From: Muribaculaceae bacterium
Lineage (GTDB): Bacteria; Bacteroidota; Bacteroidia; Bacteroidales; Muribaculaceae
Reading direction: 5' to 3'
NCBI GenBank assembly: GCA_017545095.1
Contig: JAFYCU010000085.1
Span: forward strand, 1-23,137
Length of the DNA stretch: 23,137 nucleotides
Below, one piece after another: positions 8,475 to 15,151 of this stretch (position 1 is the stretch's first letter; the number at the start of each line of letters is the position of its first letter). A model generated the notes under the pieces. The model did no database searches and was not told the DNA's origin. It saw only the letters and a list, made by a program, of their open reading frames with translations. The translations under genes were made by a program, and so were the position numbers.

Positions 8475-9686
8475 ATGGACATCAAATATTCCAACTACAA
8501 CCGCCCGAACGACAAGGTGCGGCAGCTGCAATTCCAGCTCAACAGCATCAGCGATGCCCACGGCCTGCACTGGGAGCATCTGAAAGACGACGGCATCTAT
8601 GGCAAGCGCACCGCCGGCATCATCAAGAAATTCGTGAACTGGAACCGACAGATGAGCCTGGCCACCGACGGTATGGGTCTGCCGATACTCACCGATGCGC
8701 TGTTCACCGAAGTGCAGAAGGCCTACAACAATCGGCCTGTCGCCAGTATGTCGCAGCCCGTTCTCAAGAGCTTCGTTCCTAACGCAACCCCGGCCAACCC
8801 GGCTGAATACAAGGAATACGAGCGAATGCTTGAAGCCCATCCAACACTCGTCTACGATGCCCGTACAACTATTATCCCCGAACCATTCCACACGCTGTGC
8901 AATGGTGTCAAAGGGGCTATCGAGGGTCTGATTAATGAATTGAAACTGGTGCGTGAACTCAAGAACTGGGACCTGCATCAAATCATTAAATGGTATAGCG
9001 ATAAAGCCAGTCCAAAAATCAAAACCATCAAAAACAACTTCGACAACATGATGAGGTCGGCCGAGCAATATCGCACGACTCACGTGTCTAACTTTATCGG
9101 CAACAAGCAGTTATATGACAAATCTGTAACGAGTGCCTATACCATTGGCGAACGGTTTGAGAAATGGCTCAAGGAAGCCAACATTGGCCAAAGGGTGGAC
9201 AAATTCATGAAAGGGAAAGGCGGCGACATTGTGAAAGGCGTTGCCAAGCCGGTGAAGAAATTTTGGGATTTGAAAGACCTCATCGGCGACCTGTGCATTC
9301 TGGCCTACCTGCTCATCACTGGTGAACCAGTCGACAACCTGTGGTGGTCGCGATTCGAAACCAACCTTTACAAATTCGTTGACGGCATGATTGGCATACT
9401 GCTTGGCGAATTGCTGGTGTTGGGTTTGGTGGCTGTGGGGGTTCTTGCCGGCCCGGCAACGCTTGTGGCGGGAATCATCGGGGTGGCGGTGGCCATCATC
9501 TTTGGTTTGGTGTGTGATGGATTCGACTTCTCACCCACTAAGTTTTTCATGGAATTGATTGGCAAAAGCATTTTGAGCAAGATGGGACAGCTGGTGATAG
9601 CAGTGGTCGACAACCATGCCAAAGTGCTGGGTATCAAGGCCGATGGAAAGGAGATGAAAATCACAAGACCTATCTTATACAGATAA
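8475..9686 (+). CDS. Peptidoglycan-binding-domain protein with hydrophobic pore-like C terminus; candidate effector
   Basis: A 403-residue protein. Residues about 8-90 fit the PG_binding_1 fold: VRQLQFQLNS, then DDGIYGKRT, a helix IIKKFVNWNR, then TDGMGLPILTDALF (repeat halves ending in DG.G..T). The middle (about 100-265) is charged and helical. The C-terminal part has a short hydrophobic stretch (269-283) and a long Gly/Ala/Leu/Val-rich segment (about 304-347) able to form a helical hairpin, as in colicin-like or other pore-forming toxins. There is no signal peptide, as expected for cargo of an injection system. Position directly after the baseplate genes supports a cargo or apparatus role. 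From about residue 100 the DNA is more AT-rich than the N-terminal part, suggesting an exchanged toxin module. The start ATG 8475 is chosen because it gives the intact domain. No immunity gene is recognised beside it, so a structural PG-binding role is the alternative. Confidence 0.72.
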   Translation: MDIKYSNYNRPNDKVRQLQFQLNSISDAHGLHWEHLKDDGIYGKRTAGIIKKFVNWNRQMSLATDGMGLPILTDALFTEVQKAYNNRPVASMSQPVLKSFVPNATPANPAEYKEYERMLEAHPTLVYDARTTIIPEPFHTLCNGVKGAIEGLINELKLVRELKNWDLHQIIKWYSDKASPKIKTIKNNFDNMMRSAEQYRTTHVSNFIGNKQLYDKSVTSAYTIGERFEKWLKEANIGQRVDKFMKGKGGDIVKGVAKPVKKFWDLKDLIGDLCILAYLLITGEPVDNLWWSRFETNLYKFVDGMIGILLGELLVLGLVAVGVLAGPATLVAGIIGVAVAIIFGLVCDGFDFSPTKFFMELIGKSILSKMGQLVIAVVDNHAKVLGIKADGKEMKITRPILYR

Positions 9687-9701
9687 TAGTTTTTTACTTC
9701 C

Positions 9702-10742
9702 ATGAAAGAATCGTATATCTTATTAATTATAGCATTGACTGCTTGTGGTTTCACCTGCCATGCGGGCTACACGAGCGATGTGCAGCTGTATATTGCCCGC
9801 TATCAAGCAGCGGCCTTGTGGAGTGAGCAGAAGTATGGTGTTCCGGCGGCCATCACGCTAGCGCAAGGCATACTGGAGAGCGGTTGCGGCAAGAGCGGAC
9901 TCACGCAACGGTCGAACAACCACTTCGGCATCAAGGGCGAAGGCCCGGCCGGGTCGGTGAAGGCCAAAGACGACGATCCGGGGTTGAGCACGTTCAAAGC
10001 CTATCACAACGCCACCGAGTCCTACGAAGACCATGCCCGTCTGCTGAGCAAGTCGTCGAAGCGCTATGGCTGGCTGCATGGCTACAGCGTGTATGATTAC
10101 CGCAGCTGGGCCCACGGCATCAAAAAGAGCGGCTATGCCACCGCCCCCGACTATGCCGAAAGCCTTATTGGCATCATTGAGCGGTTCCGCCTCTACGACA
10201 TCAACCACGGACGCAAGCTGCGTCCCAATGTGCGCGTGGTGGTGAAAAAGGTGCGCCGATGGGTGCCCGATGGTTCGGGCGATGCCAACCACCCCACCGC
10301 CGATGATGTGCCAGAATTTGAGAACGAAGAGGACATCACCCTTGCCGACGACCAAATGACCGATGAGGAGCGCGAGCTGGACGATGCCGTAAAGGATTAT
10401 CCCAACGACCTGATGATCAATGGTGTGCCCTGCGTGGCCAAGCTCCCTGGTAAAACCATCGGCACCATTTGCCGAGACTATGGTCTGAAGGACAAGAACC
10501 AGATTCTACAATTCAACGAGGTGGAGAGCGAAAAAGAGATTCCCGAGGGAGCCATCGTGTTTCTCGACAAGAAGAAAACGCGCTTCGACGGCCCACTCGA
10601 CGACCACATCGTGCGCAAGGGCGAGACGCTGCACGGCATTTCGCAACACTACGGCATACAAGTGCGCAAACTCGCCAAGCTCAACGGCATCAAAGACATC
10701 AACGAGCCCCTGAAACGCGGCACCGTGCTGGCACTGAAATAA
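9702..10742 (+). CDS. Secreted GH73-type glucosaminidase with LysM domains
   Basis: A 346-residue envelope protein expected to cleave N-acetylglucosaminyl bonds in peptidoglycan. The N terminus is hydrophobic; residues 12-15 read LTAC, a possible lipobox, otherwise cleavage is near CHA-G. Residues about 25-165 are a GH73/mannosyl-glycoprotein endo-beta-N-acetylglucosaminidase domain: the motif AAITLAQGILESGCGKS with E59 as catalytic acid, then NNHFGIKG, AYHNATESYEDHARLL and YATAPDYAESLI, all standard for FlgJ/AcmA-type enzymes. An acidic linker follows (about 195-230). One LysM-like module (about 238-285, with TIGTICRDYG) is less typical; the last 46 residues (VRKGETLHGISQHYGI...LAKLNGI) are a clear LysM. 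Placed between a PG-binding protein and a kinase in the injection operon, it may open the cell wall for apparatus assembly, or be a housekeeping hydrolase captured in the operon. Confidence 0.9.
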   Translation: MKESYILLIIALTACGFTCHAGYTSDVQLYIARYQAAALWSEQKYGVPAAITLAQGILESGCGKSGLTQRSNNHFGIKGEGPAGSVKAKDDDPGLSTFKAYHNATESYEDHARLLSKSSKRYGWLHGYSVYDYRSWAHGIKKSGYATAPDYAESLIGIIERFRLYDINHGRKLRPNVRVVVKKVRRWVPDGSGDANHPTADDVPEFENEEDITLADDQMTDEERELDDAVKDYPNDLMINGVPCVAKLPGKTIGTICRDYGLKDKNQILQFNEVESEKEIPEGAIVFLDKKKTRFDGPLDDHIVRKGETLHGISQHYGIQVRKLAKLNGIKDINEPLKRGTVLALK

Positions 10743-10780
10743 TGGACAATTGACAATGGATAATGGATAATGCGCAATGC
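10742..10780 (+). repeat. Intergenic repeat with TGGATAATGGATAATG-type units
   Basis: Downstream of the glucosaminidase stop lies a run of near-tandem 7-9 base units (GACAATGGATAATGGATAATG) that includes the palindrome CAATTG. Short ACAATT/GATAAT runs of this style are common between genes of Prevotella and Bacteroides, where they are often mis-translated as peptides such as 'YPLSIVHY' on the other strand. The copy number elsewhere in this genome cannot be seen from one window. Confidence 0.55.
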
Positions 10781-10803
10781 TAGTTCCTGCCTTTTTAAGT
10801 ATG

Positions 10804-10833
10804 TGCCTCCTTTAGGAGGGGTTTGGGGAGGCA
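10804..10833 (+). repeat. Inverted-repeat GC-rich element (CCTCC-TTTA-GGAGG with outer TGCCTCC/GGAGGCA)
   Basis: CCTCC at 10806-10810 can pair with GGAGG at 10815-10819 around the loop TTTA, or TGCCTCC (10804-10810) can pair with GGAGGCA (10827-10833). The whole element is of the 'CCTCCTTTAGGAGGGGTTTGGGGAGG' type often found between Bacteroidetes genes. It lies just before the kinase start and might act as a weak processing or attenuation site within the operon (inference). Confidence 0.5.
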
Positions 10834-10855
10834 TTTTCTTGCATCTTATAGACTT

Positions 10856-12418
10856 ATGAACAACGACTTTTTTCCTGGCGACATATTCGACGGGCATTAT
10901 CGCCTGCTCGATGAGCTGAGCGCCGACGGCGGCACTGCCGATGTGTGGCTCGCGCTTGACCTGAACACCATCGACAGCAATCTCGGCGACGATGACGAGG
11001 CCGCCACGCCCGACCAGCTCGAAGAGACCGGACTCAAGGTGGCCATCAAAATCTACCGTCCTAAAAACGCGCTCGACATCGAAGGTGAGCAGCGGTTTCG
11101 CGACGAGTTCAAGATTGTGTTCAACTGCCACCACGGCAACCTGATTCAGCCCACGCATTTCTCGATATGGCAAGGCATCCCCTATCTGGTGCTGCCCTTC
11201 TGCGCCCACGGGTCGAGCGAGCTGCTAATTGGCAACCTGTCCGACAAAGAGCACATATGGAAATACATCGCCGATGTGAGCGGCGGATTGGCTTATCTGC
11301 ACTCGCGCCGACCGCCCATCGTGCATCAGGACATCAAGCCTGCCAACGTGCTCATCGATGACGACTTCAACTATGCCATCACCGACTTCGGCATCAGCTC
11401 CACGCTGGGTCAGCGCGACCTGTATGACTTTGCCAGCGGCACGCTGGCCTACATGTCGCCGGAGCGCTTTGCCGAGGGCGATGTGCCGCAACCGTCGAGC
11501 GATGTGTATGCTTTCGGGGCCACGCTGTATGAGCTCATCACCGGTCGCGTACCCTTTGGCGAGAATGGCGGCAGCGAGCAGCCTGATGGCCCGGTGAAGC
11601 TCGACTATGGCGACCATGCCGTGCCAGCCGACGTGGTGCGGCTCATCGCGGTCTGCCTCGACAAAGACCCAGCTAAACGCCCCACGGCCGATGCCATACA
11701 CCAAGCCGCCCTGGCTCAAACGTTTCCTTACAACCCCCGCCGGGGACGTGCGCTCAAAATCGCCGCGTTCGCCGTGGCAGCTGTGCTGTTGGCGGCTTTG
11801 GGGGTGATGCTCTGGCAACGGCAGGGCAGCCAAGGGGCAAACGGCCCCGCCCCACAACAAGTGAAGGTGGATCCGAAACAACGCTTCGAGCAGGCCATGG
11901 CTATGGCGCAGAACAACAGCCGCGACAGCATCGTAGCGGCATTCGACCTGCTCGACTCCATCGCCACACACTGCAACTACATGCCGGCCTACTACGAGAT
12001 TGCACGCACCTATGGCATGGTGTTTGAGCAAGACTCGGCAAAATACAACCGTCTCAAGCGGGCCTTGGGTGTGGAACTGGGCAACATCAACGCCCTTCAA
12101 ACCATCAACCGGCTTCGCGACGCGGTGGATTTGAGCGGATATGACCAAAACATGCCCAAGAAAATCGAGCACAACAACAAGGCCAACAACGCCTGCTTGA
12201 TGATTCTGAGCCAAGACTCGCCCGACTACCGCCACGAAGCCATGGATGCGGCATGGATCATGGGGTGCTACAGCATGCTGTGCACCAACGACAAAGCCGA
12301 AGCCATCAAATACTTTGAGCTGTGCCGCAAGGCTGCGCAAGACATTGGCGATGACGGCACCGCCAGCATTGCCGACAGCTACATTCAGGCGCTGGGCCAA
12401 CTCTCGCTGACAAAATGA
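10856..12418 (+). CDS. Membrane-anchored Hanks-type Ser/Thr protein kinase with periplasmic TPR-like region
   Basis: A 520-residue kinase. The N-terminal catalytic domain (about 10-285) shows a glycine-rich loop (SADGGTADVWLA), VAIKIY with the ATP-binding K65, HQDIKPANVL (catalytic D159, K161, N164), DFG at 177-179, MSPE with E203, and the closing Arg in KRPT. The HRD arginine is Gln, making it a 'non-RD' kinase, which often bypasses activation-loop phosphorylation. A membrane helix follows at about 299-320, then a helical periplasmic part (about 335-520) that looks TPR/Sel1-like. ATG 10856 is chosen over a TTG at 10823 that lies inside the upstream repeat. Its neighbour is a PP2C phosphatase with an ATGA overlap, and an FHA-like protein lies in the same operon. 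That set matches the threonine-phosphorylation pathway (PpkA/PppA/Fha) controlling T6SS assembly in Pseudomonas; the role here is inferred from that parallel. Confidence 0.9.
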   Translation: MNNDFFPGDIFDGHYRLLDELSADGGTADVWLALDLNTIDSNLGDDDEAATPDQLEETGLKVAIKIYRPKNALDIEGEQRFRDEFKIVFNCHHGNLIQPTHFSIWQGIPYLVLPFCAHGSSELLIGNLSDKEHIWKYIADVSGGLAYLHSRRPPIVHQDIKPANVLIDDDFNYAITDFGISSTLGQRDLYDFASGTLAYMSPERFAEGDVPQPSSDVYAFGATLYELITGRVPFGENGGSEQPDGPVKLDYGDHAVPADVVRLIAVCLDKDPAKRPTADAIHQAALAQTFPYNPRRGRALKIAAFAVAAVLLAALGVMLWQRQGSQGANGPAPQQVKVDPKQRFEQAMAMAQNNSRDSIVAAFDLLDSIATHCNYMPAYYEIARTYGMVFEQDSAKYNRLKRALGVELGNINALQTINRLRDAVDLSGYDQNMPKKIEHNNKANNACLMILSQDSPDYRHEAMDAAWIMGCYSMLCTNDKAEAIKYFELCRKAAQDIGDDGTASIADSYIQALGQLSLTK

Positions 12419-13299
12419 GGATAGAGATTTCATCGGTCACCCACACGGGCTGCGTGCGCAGCGACAACGAGGATGCCATAGGCGTGTGTGCCGACCTGGC
12501 ACGCGGCTACTGGTTCCCCGAGCCTTGCAACACCAGCATCGACCTGACAGCACACATGCAGGCGGTGGCCGTGGTGGCCGACGGTGTGGGCGGCCACAAT
12601 GCTGGCGAGGTGGCCTCGGCAATGGCCATCGACACCTTTCGCGAGCAACTCACACCCATTGATTCCACCACCGAGAACGAGGATTTTCACGCACATCTGT
12701 CGCAGGTGCTTGCCATGGCCGACAACCGTATCCTGGCCGACTCGGTCGACCACCCCGACCGGCGAGGCATGGGCACCACTCTGGTGGCCTGCTGGACGGC
12801 TCACGACGCGGCCCACGTGATGTGGTGCGGCGACAGCCGATGCTATCGGTATTCTCCGCAGAACGGCCTGCAACTGCTCACTCATGACCACACCCATGTG
12901 CAACAACTCGTCGACAGCGGTGCCATTGCCCCCGAAGACGCCCAGCAACACCCCGAGAGCCACGTGATCACGCGTGGCTGCGGCGACCTGGACTGCCCCT
13001 GCCTGCCCGATTTTGCCGACGAGCCACTCCATGCCGGCAACATGCTACTGCTGTGCAGCGACGGCCTCATCGCCTGCTGCACCGATGCCGAGATTGAACG
13101 CATCATGCTCTCCCACCAAGGCGATACAGCCGCTTGCCGCGATGCACTGCTCCAAGCCGCACTGGCCGCCGGAGCACCCGACAACGTGAGCATCGTGGTC
13201 ATGACATGTATCGACAACAACAACGACAATGCCTCTACGGCTTCAACCACCGGATGCTGGCACAAACTGTGCCGATGCATCAAATCATTGTTTTCTTGA
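12415..13299 (+). CDS. PP2C-type Ser/Thr protein phosphatase
   Basis: A 294-residue cytoplasmic phosphatase with the full set of PP2C (PPM) motifs: RSDNEDA near the N terminus, VVADGVGGHNAGEVAS (metal-binding Asp and Gly), GMGTTLVAC, WCGDSRCYRY, LTHDHTHV, LLLCSDGL, and PDNVSIVV with the closing metal Asp. PPM enzymes use two Mn/Mg ions to remove phosphate from Ser/Thr. The start ATG overlaps the kinase stop as ATGA, so kinase and phosphatase are translationally coupled and almost certainly act on the same targets. The last about 30 residues (after VVMTC) are Asn/Ser-rich then Cys/Lys-containing and lie outside the fold. In T6SS loci the equivalent enzyme (PppA) reverses kinase-driven activation. 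Confidence 0.95.
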   Translation: MRIEISSVTHTGCVRSDNEDAIGVCADLARGYWFPEPCNTSIDLTAHMQAVAVVADGVGGHNAGEVASAMAIDTFREQLTPIDSTTENEDFHAHLSQVLAMADNRILADSVDHPDRRGMGTTLVACWTAHDAAHVMWCGDSRCYRYSPQNGLQLLTHDHTHVQQLVDSGAIAPEDAQQHPESHVITRGCGDLDCPCLPDFADEPLHAGNMLLLCSDGLIACCTDAEIERIMLSHQGDTAACRDALLQAALAAGAPDNVSIVVMTCIDNNNDNASTASTTGCWHKLCRCIKSLFS

Positions 13300-13310
13300 A
13301 CGACTTTATC

Positions 13311-14924
13311 ATGAACAAACGAATCATTGCGAGCTTAGCCTTGTTAGGCTCCATGCTCACCATCAATGCCTACACCGTTGAGTGGGCCATTCCTCCGCAA
13401 GAATCCACACTGAGTTTTTGGCGCGATGGCCTCTACCTGATCAGCAACGAAGACCAACAAGGACTCGTGAATGTGCATGGCCATCTGCTGTGCAGCGGTG
13501 ACGAAATCCACTATGTGGGCGATGGCATCCACATCATCGTTGAGCAAACCAACATGGGCTATGTGATTAAGGGGTTGCTCAACCGCGAACATGAGTTTGT
13601 ACCAGTGCCCGGCGGTTTGTACAAGCGAGGACTGTATTTCACCGACGGCGACATCATCGCCGTACAGGACGCAAGCAGCCGCGTGGGCTATCTCGACCTT
13701 CAGGGTCATGTGGTGGTGAACTGCCAGTTTGCCGACGGTGCGCCGTTCCGCGAGGGGTGGGCCTTGGTGAAGACCAAGGACTACAAACTCATGTATATCA
13801 GCACCGACTGGGACCGCACCCATAAGGCTTTGAAAGTGGATGGCGGCGACTTGCTTGATGGCAAATCGTTCCGTGGCGGAGCCACATATGTGCGGAACAA
13901 AAAAGGTTGGTACAAGATTGGACTCGACGGCAAGAAAATCAACATGCCCCGCGCGGTTCAGCAGAACCTTGAGAGCGATGCCACACATTATGGCGAACGA
14001 CCCATCCGCAACATCGAGTGCCAAGAACATCCCGAAAAGGTGATTACACGCGCCGTGCCACAACGCGGCGACATCAACATCTACACCGCCGCCGACAACC
14101 TCATCGGCTACACTTGCCAAGGCAAGTGGGTGGTGCCCGTGCAATTCTGGAACGACAACCCTGAGGACTTCGACGGCGACTATGTGGTGGTGAAACAACG
14201 CATCGACGACGACTATGTGCTGCATGGTCTGCTTCACAAAATCGACGGCGACTTCACCACGCTGAGTGCCGACACGCTGTTGCGCCGTGGCACAAGCGAC
14301 ATTTTCACTGCGCGGGTGTCGTACCCTCCCACACTGGATGCAAGCAAGCTGCGCGTGATGGTGACCAATGCCGCTGGCACGCCGGTAAACGCCACCACGC
14401 AGCAATTCACTGGCGGCGTATGCCAATTCACCTACCGCCCCACACCCGATGACCTCGCCATCGCCGATGGCGACTGGGAAATCACCTATCAGATTTATGC
14501 CGACTACGACCTGCTGCTGTGGGAAGACACGCGAGTGGTGAGCCTTGTGGAGCCGCGCAAAGCCACCATTGGCAGTTTTCAGCAGCAAGCCGCCGCAGGA
14601 GGCCGACAAACCATTTGGGTGAACGTGAACAACCCCGCCACGGCGTCGCCCGTGCAGGCCACGTTTACGATTTCGGACAACTCGCGCACCCTTGGCTCCA
14701 CCACCCAGACCATTGCCGCCGGCAGCAACGCGCGCCTGCAAGTGAGTGTGGATGCCACGCGCCCATGCAGCGCCACAGCCACCGTCACCCTCAGCAGCGG
14801 TCCCTCGCGAAGCACCACGCTCACCATCACACCACCCAAACCGACCGAAAAACCCAAGCCCAAACCACGCGTCACCACCCAAACCAAGGAACAAAAGCCC
14901 AAAACCATACTGCTCAAGCGATAA
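13311..14924 (+). CDS. Secreted WG-repeat protein with beta-rich C-terminal domains and Lys/Pro-rich tail
   Basis: A 537-residue protein with a signal peptide (MNKRIIASLALLGSMLTINA). The N-terminal part contains WG-type repeats, short beta hairpins of the form 'G(L/Y)(V/L)(N/D)..G..V....F......F.EGWALV', clearest at VGYLDLQGHVVVNCQFADGA followed by FREGWALVK; additional copies precede it. Residues about 340-500 look like one or two Ig/CARDB-like beta sandwiches (e.g. GGRQTIWVNVNNPA and ATFTISDNS). The last about 35 residues are Lys/Pro/Thr-rich, which suggests contact with a charged partner or the cell wall. ATG 13311 is chosen because it begins a good signal peptide; an upstream frame extends into the phosphatase gene. 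As the last gene of the injection operon, 11 bases after the phosphatase, it is likely a periplasmic or outer-membrane accessory. No exact function is known to me. Confidence 0.85.
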   Translation: MNKRIIASLALLGSMLTINAYTVEWAIPPQESTLSFWRDGLYLISNEDQQGLVNVHGHLLCSGDEIHYVGDGIHIIVEQTNMGYVIKGLLNREHEFVPVPGGLYKRGLYFTDGDIIAVQDASSRVGYLDLQGHVVVNCQFADGAPFREGWALVKTKDYKLMYISTDWDRTHKALKVDGGDLLDGKSFRGGATYVRNKKGWYKIGLDGKKINMPRAVQQNLESDATHYGERPIRNIECQEHPEKVITRAVPQRGDINIYTAADNLIGYTCQGKWVVPVQFWNDNPEDFDGDYVVVKQRIDDDYVLHGLLHKIDGDFTTLSADTLLRRGTSDIFTARVSYPPTLDASKLRVMVTNAAGTPVNATTQQFTGGVCQFTYRPTPDDLAIADGDWEITYQIYADYDLLLWEDTRVVSLVEPRKATIGSFQQQAAAGGRQTIWVNVNNPATASPVQATFTISDNSRTLGSTTQTIAAGSNARLQVSVDATRPCSATATVTLSSGPSRSTTLTITPPKPTEKPKPKPRVTTQTKEQKPKTILLKR

Positions 14925-14965
14925 GCGAGCGAGGCAGCACGGTGCACCTCGCACCACCAGCATCT

Positions 14966-15001
14966 AATAGGCTATGCGCCCCTTGCGGTACATAGCCTAT
15001 T
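14966..15001 (+). terminator. Hairpin terminator at the end of the large operon
   Basis: AATAGGCTATG (14966-14976) is a perfect inverted repeat of CATAGCCTATT (14991-15001) with a 14-base loop, followed by GTTTC. It lies 41 bases after the WG-repeat gene stop. The stem is 11 bp; the T run is short, so termination may be imperfect or the hairpin may stabilise the 3' end. The rest of 14925-15151 contains only this hairpin and the promoter region of the next gene. Confidence 0.7.
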
Positions 15002-15071
15002 GTTTCATGGCCGATGTTTCAGCAACTATGATTCGCCACAGTTTAGCACATGCTATCGACAACTTTTCAGC

Positions 15072-15097
15072 GAATATGTTGGTTTTCTAACATATTC
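15072..15097 (+). promoter_or_regulatory. Perfect 9-bp palindrome inside the promoter spacer; candidate operator
   Basis: GAATATGTT (15072-15080) is the exact reverse complement of AACATATTC (15089-15097) with an 8-base spacer. It spans the start of the -33-like element and most of the gap before the -7 element of the following promoter, a good position for a repressor or activator half-site pair. The regulator is unknown. Confidence 0.5.
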
Positions 15098-15109
15098 ATG
15101 CTAACTTTG
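15079..15109 (+). promoter_or_regulatory. Bacteroidetes-type sigma promoter for the CUB/dockerin-like gene
   Basis: TTGG at 15079-15082 and TAACTTTG at 15102-15109 match the TTTG / TAnnTTTG -33/-7 pattern with 19 bases between them. A transcript start about 7 bases downstream would give a leader of about 35 bases before ATG 15152. Confidence 0.6.
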
Positions 15110-15151
15110 CAGCCGCAAAGCGAACTTACGAAACTCTTATACAATATTATT

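Noticed and set aside
9687..9701. Search for an immunity gene next to the candidate effector
   Set aside because: Only 15 bases separate the gene from the glucosaminidase, and no membrane protein is encoded there on either strand.
10823..10855. Upstream TTG start for the kinase
   Set aside because: It would begin inside the inverted-repeat element; ATG 10856 gives the normal kinase start.
11225..12433. Minus-strand open frame of 402 codons opposite the kinase
   Set aside because: The plus strand carries all kinase motifs; the antisense frame has no recognisable domain or start context.
13134..13310. N-terminal extension of the WG-repeat protein
   Set aside because: It overlaps the phosphatase coding region and would place 59 residues before a good signal peptide.
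13344..14963. Minus-strand open frame of 539 codons
   Set aside because: It is the antisense of the WG-repeat gene, which has a signal peptide and repeat pattern on the plus strand.
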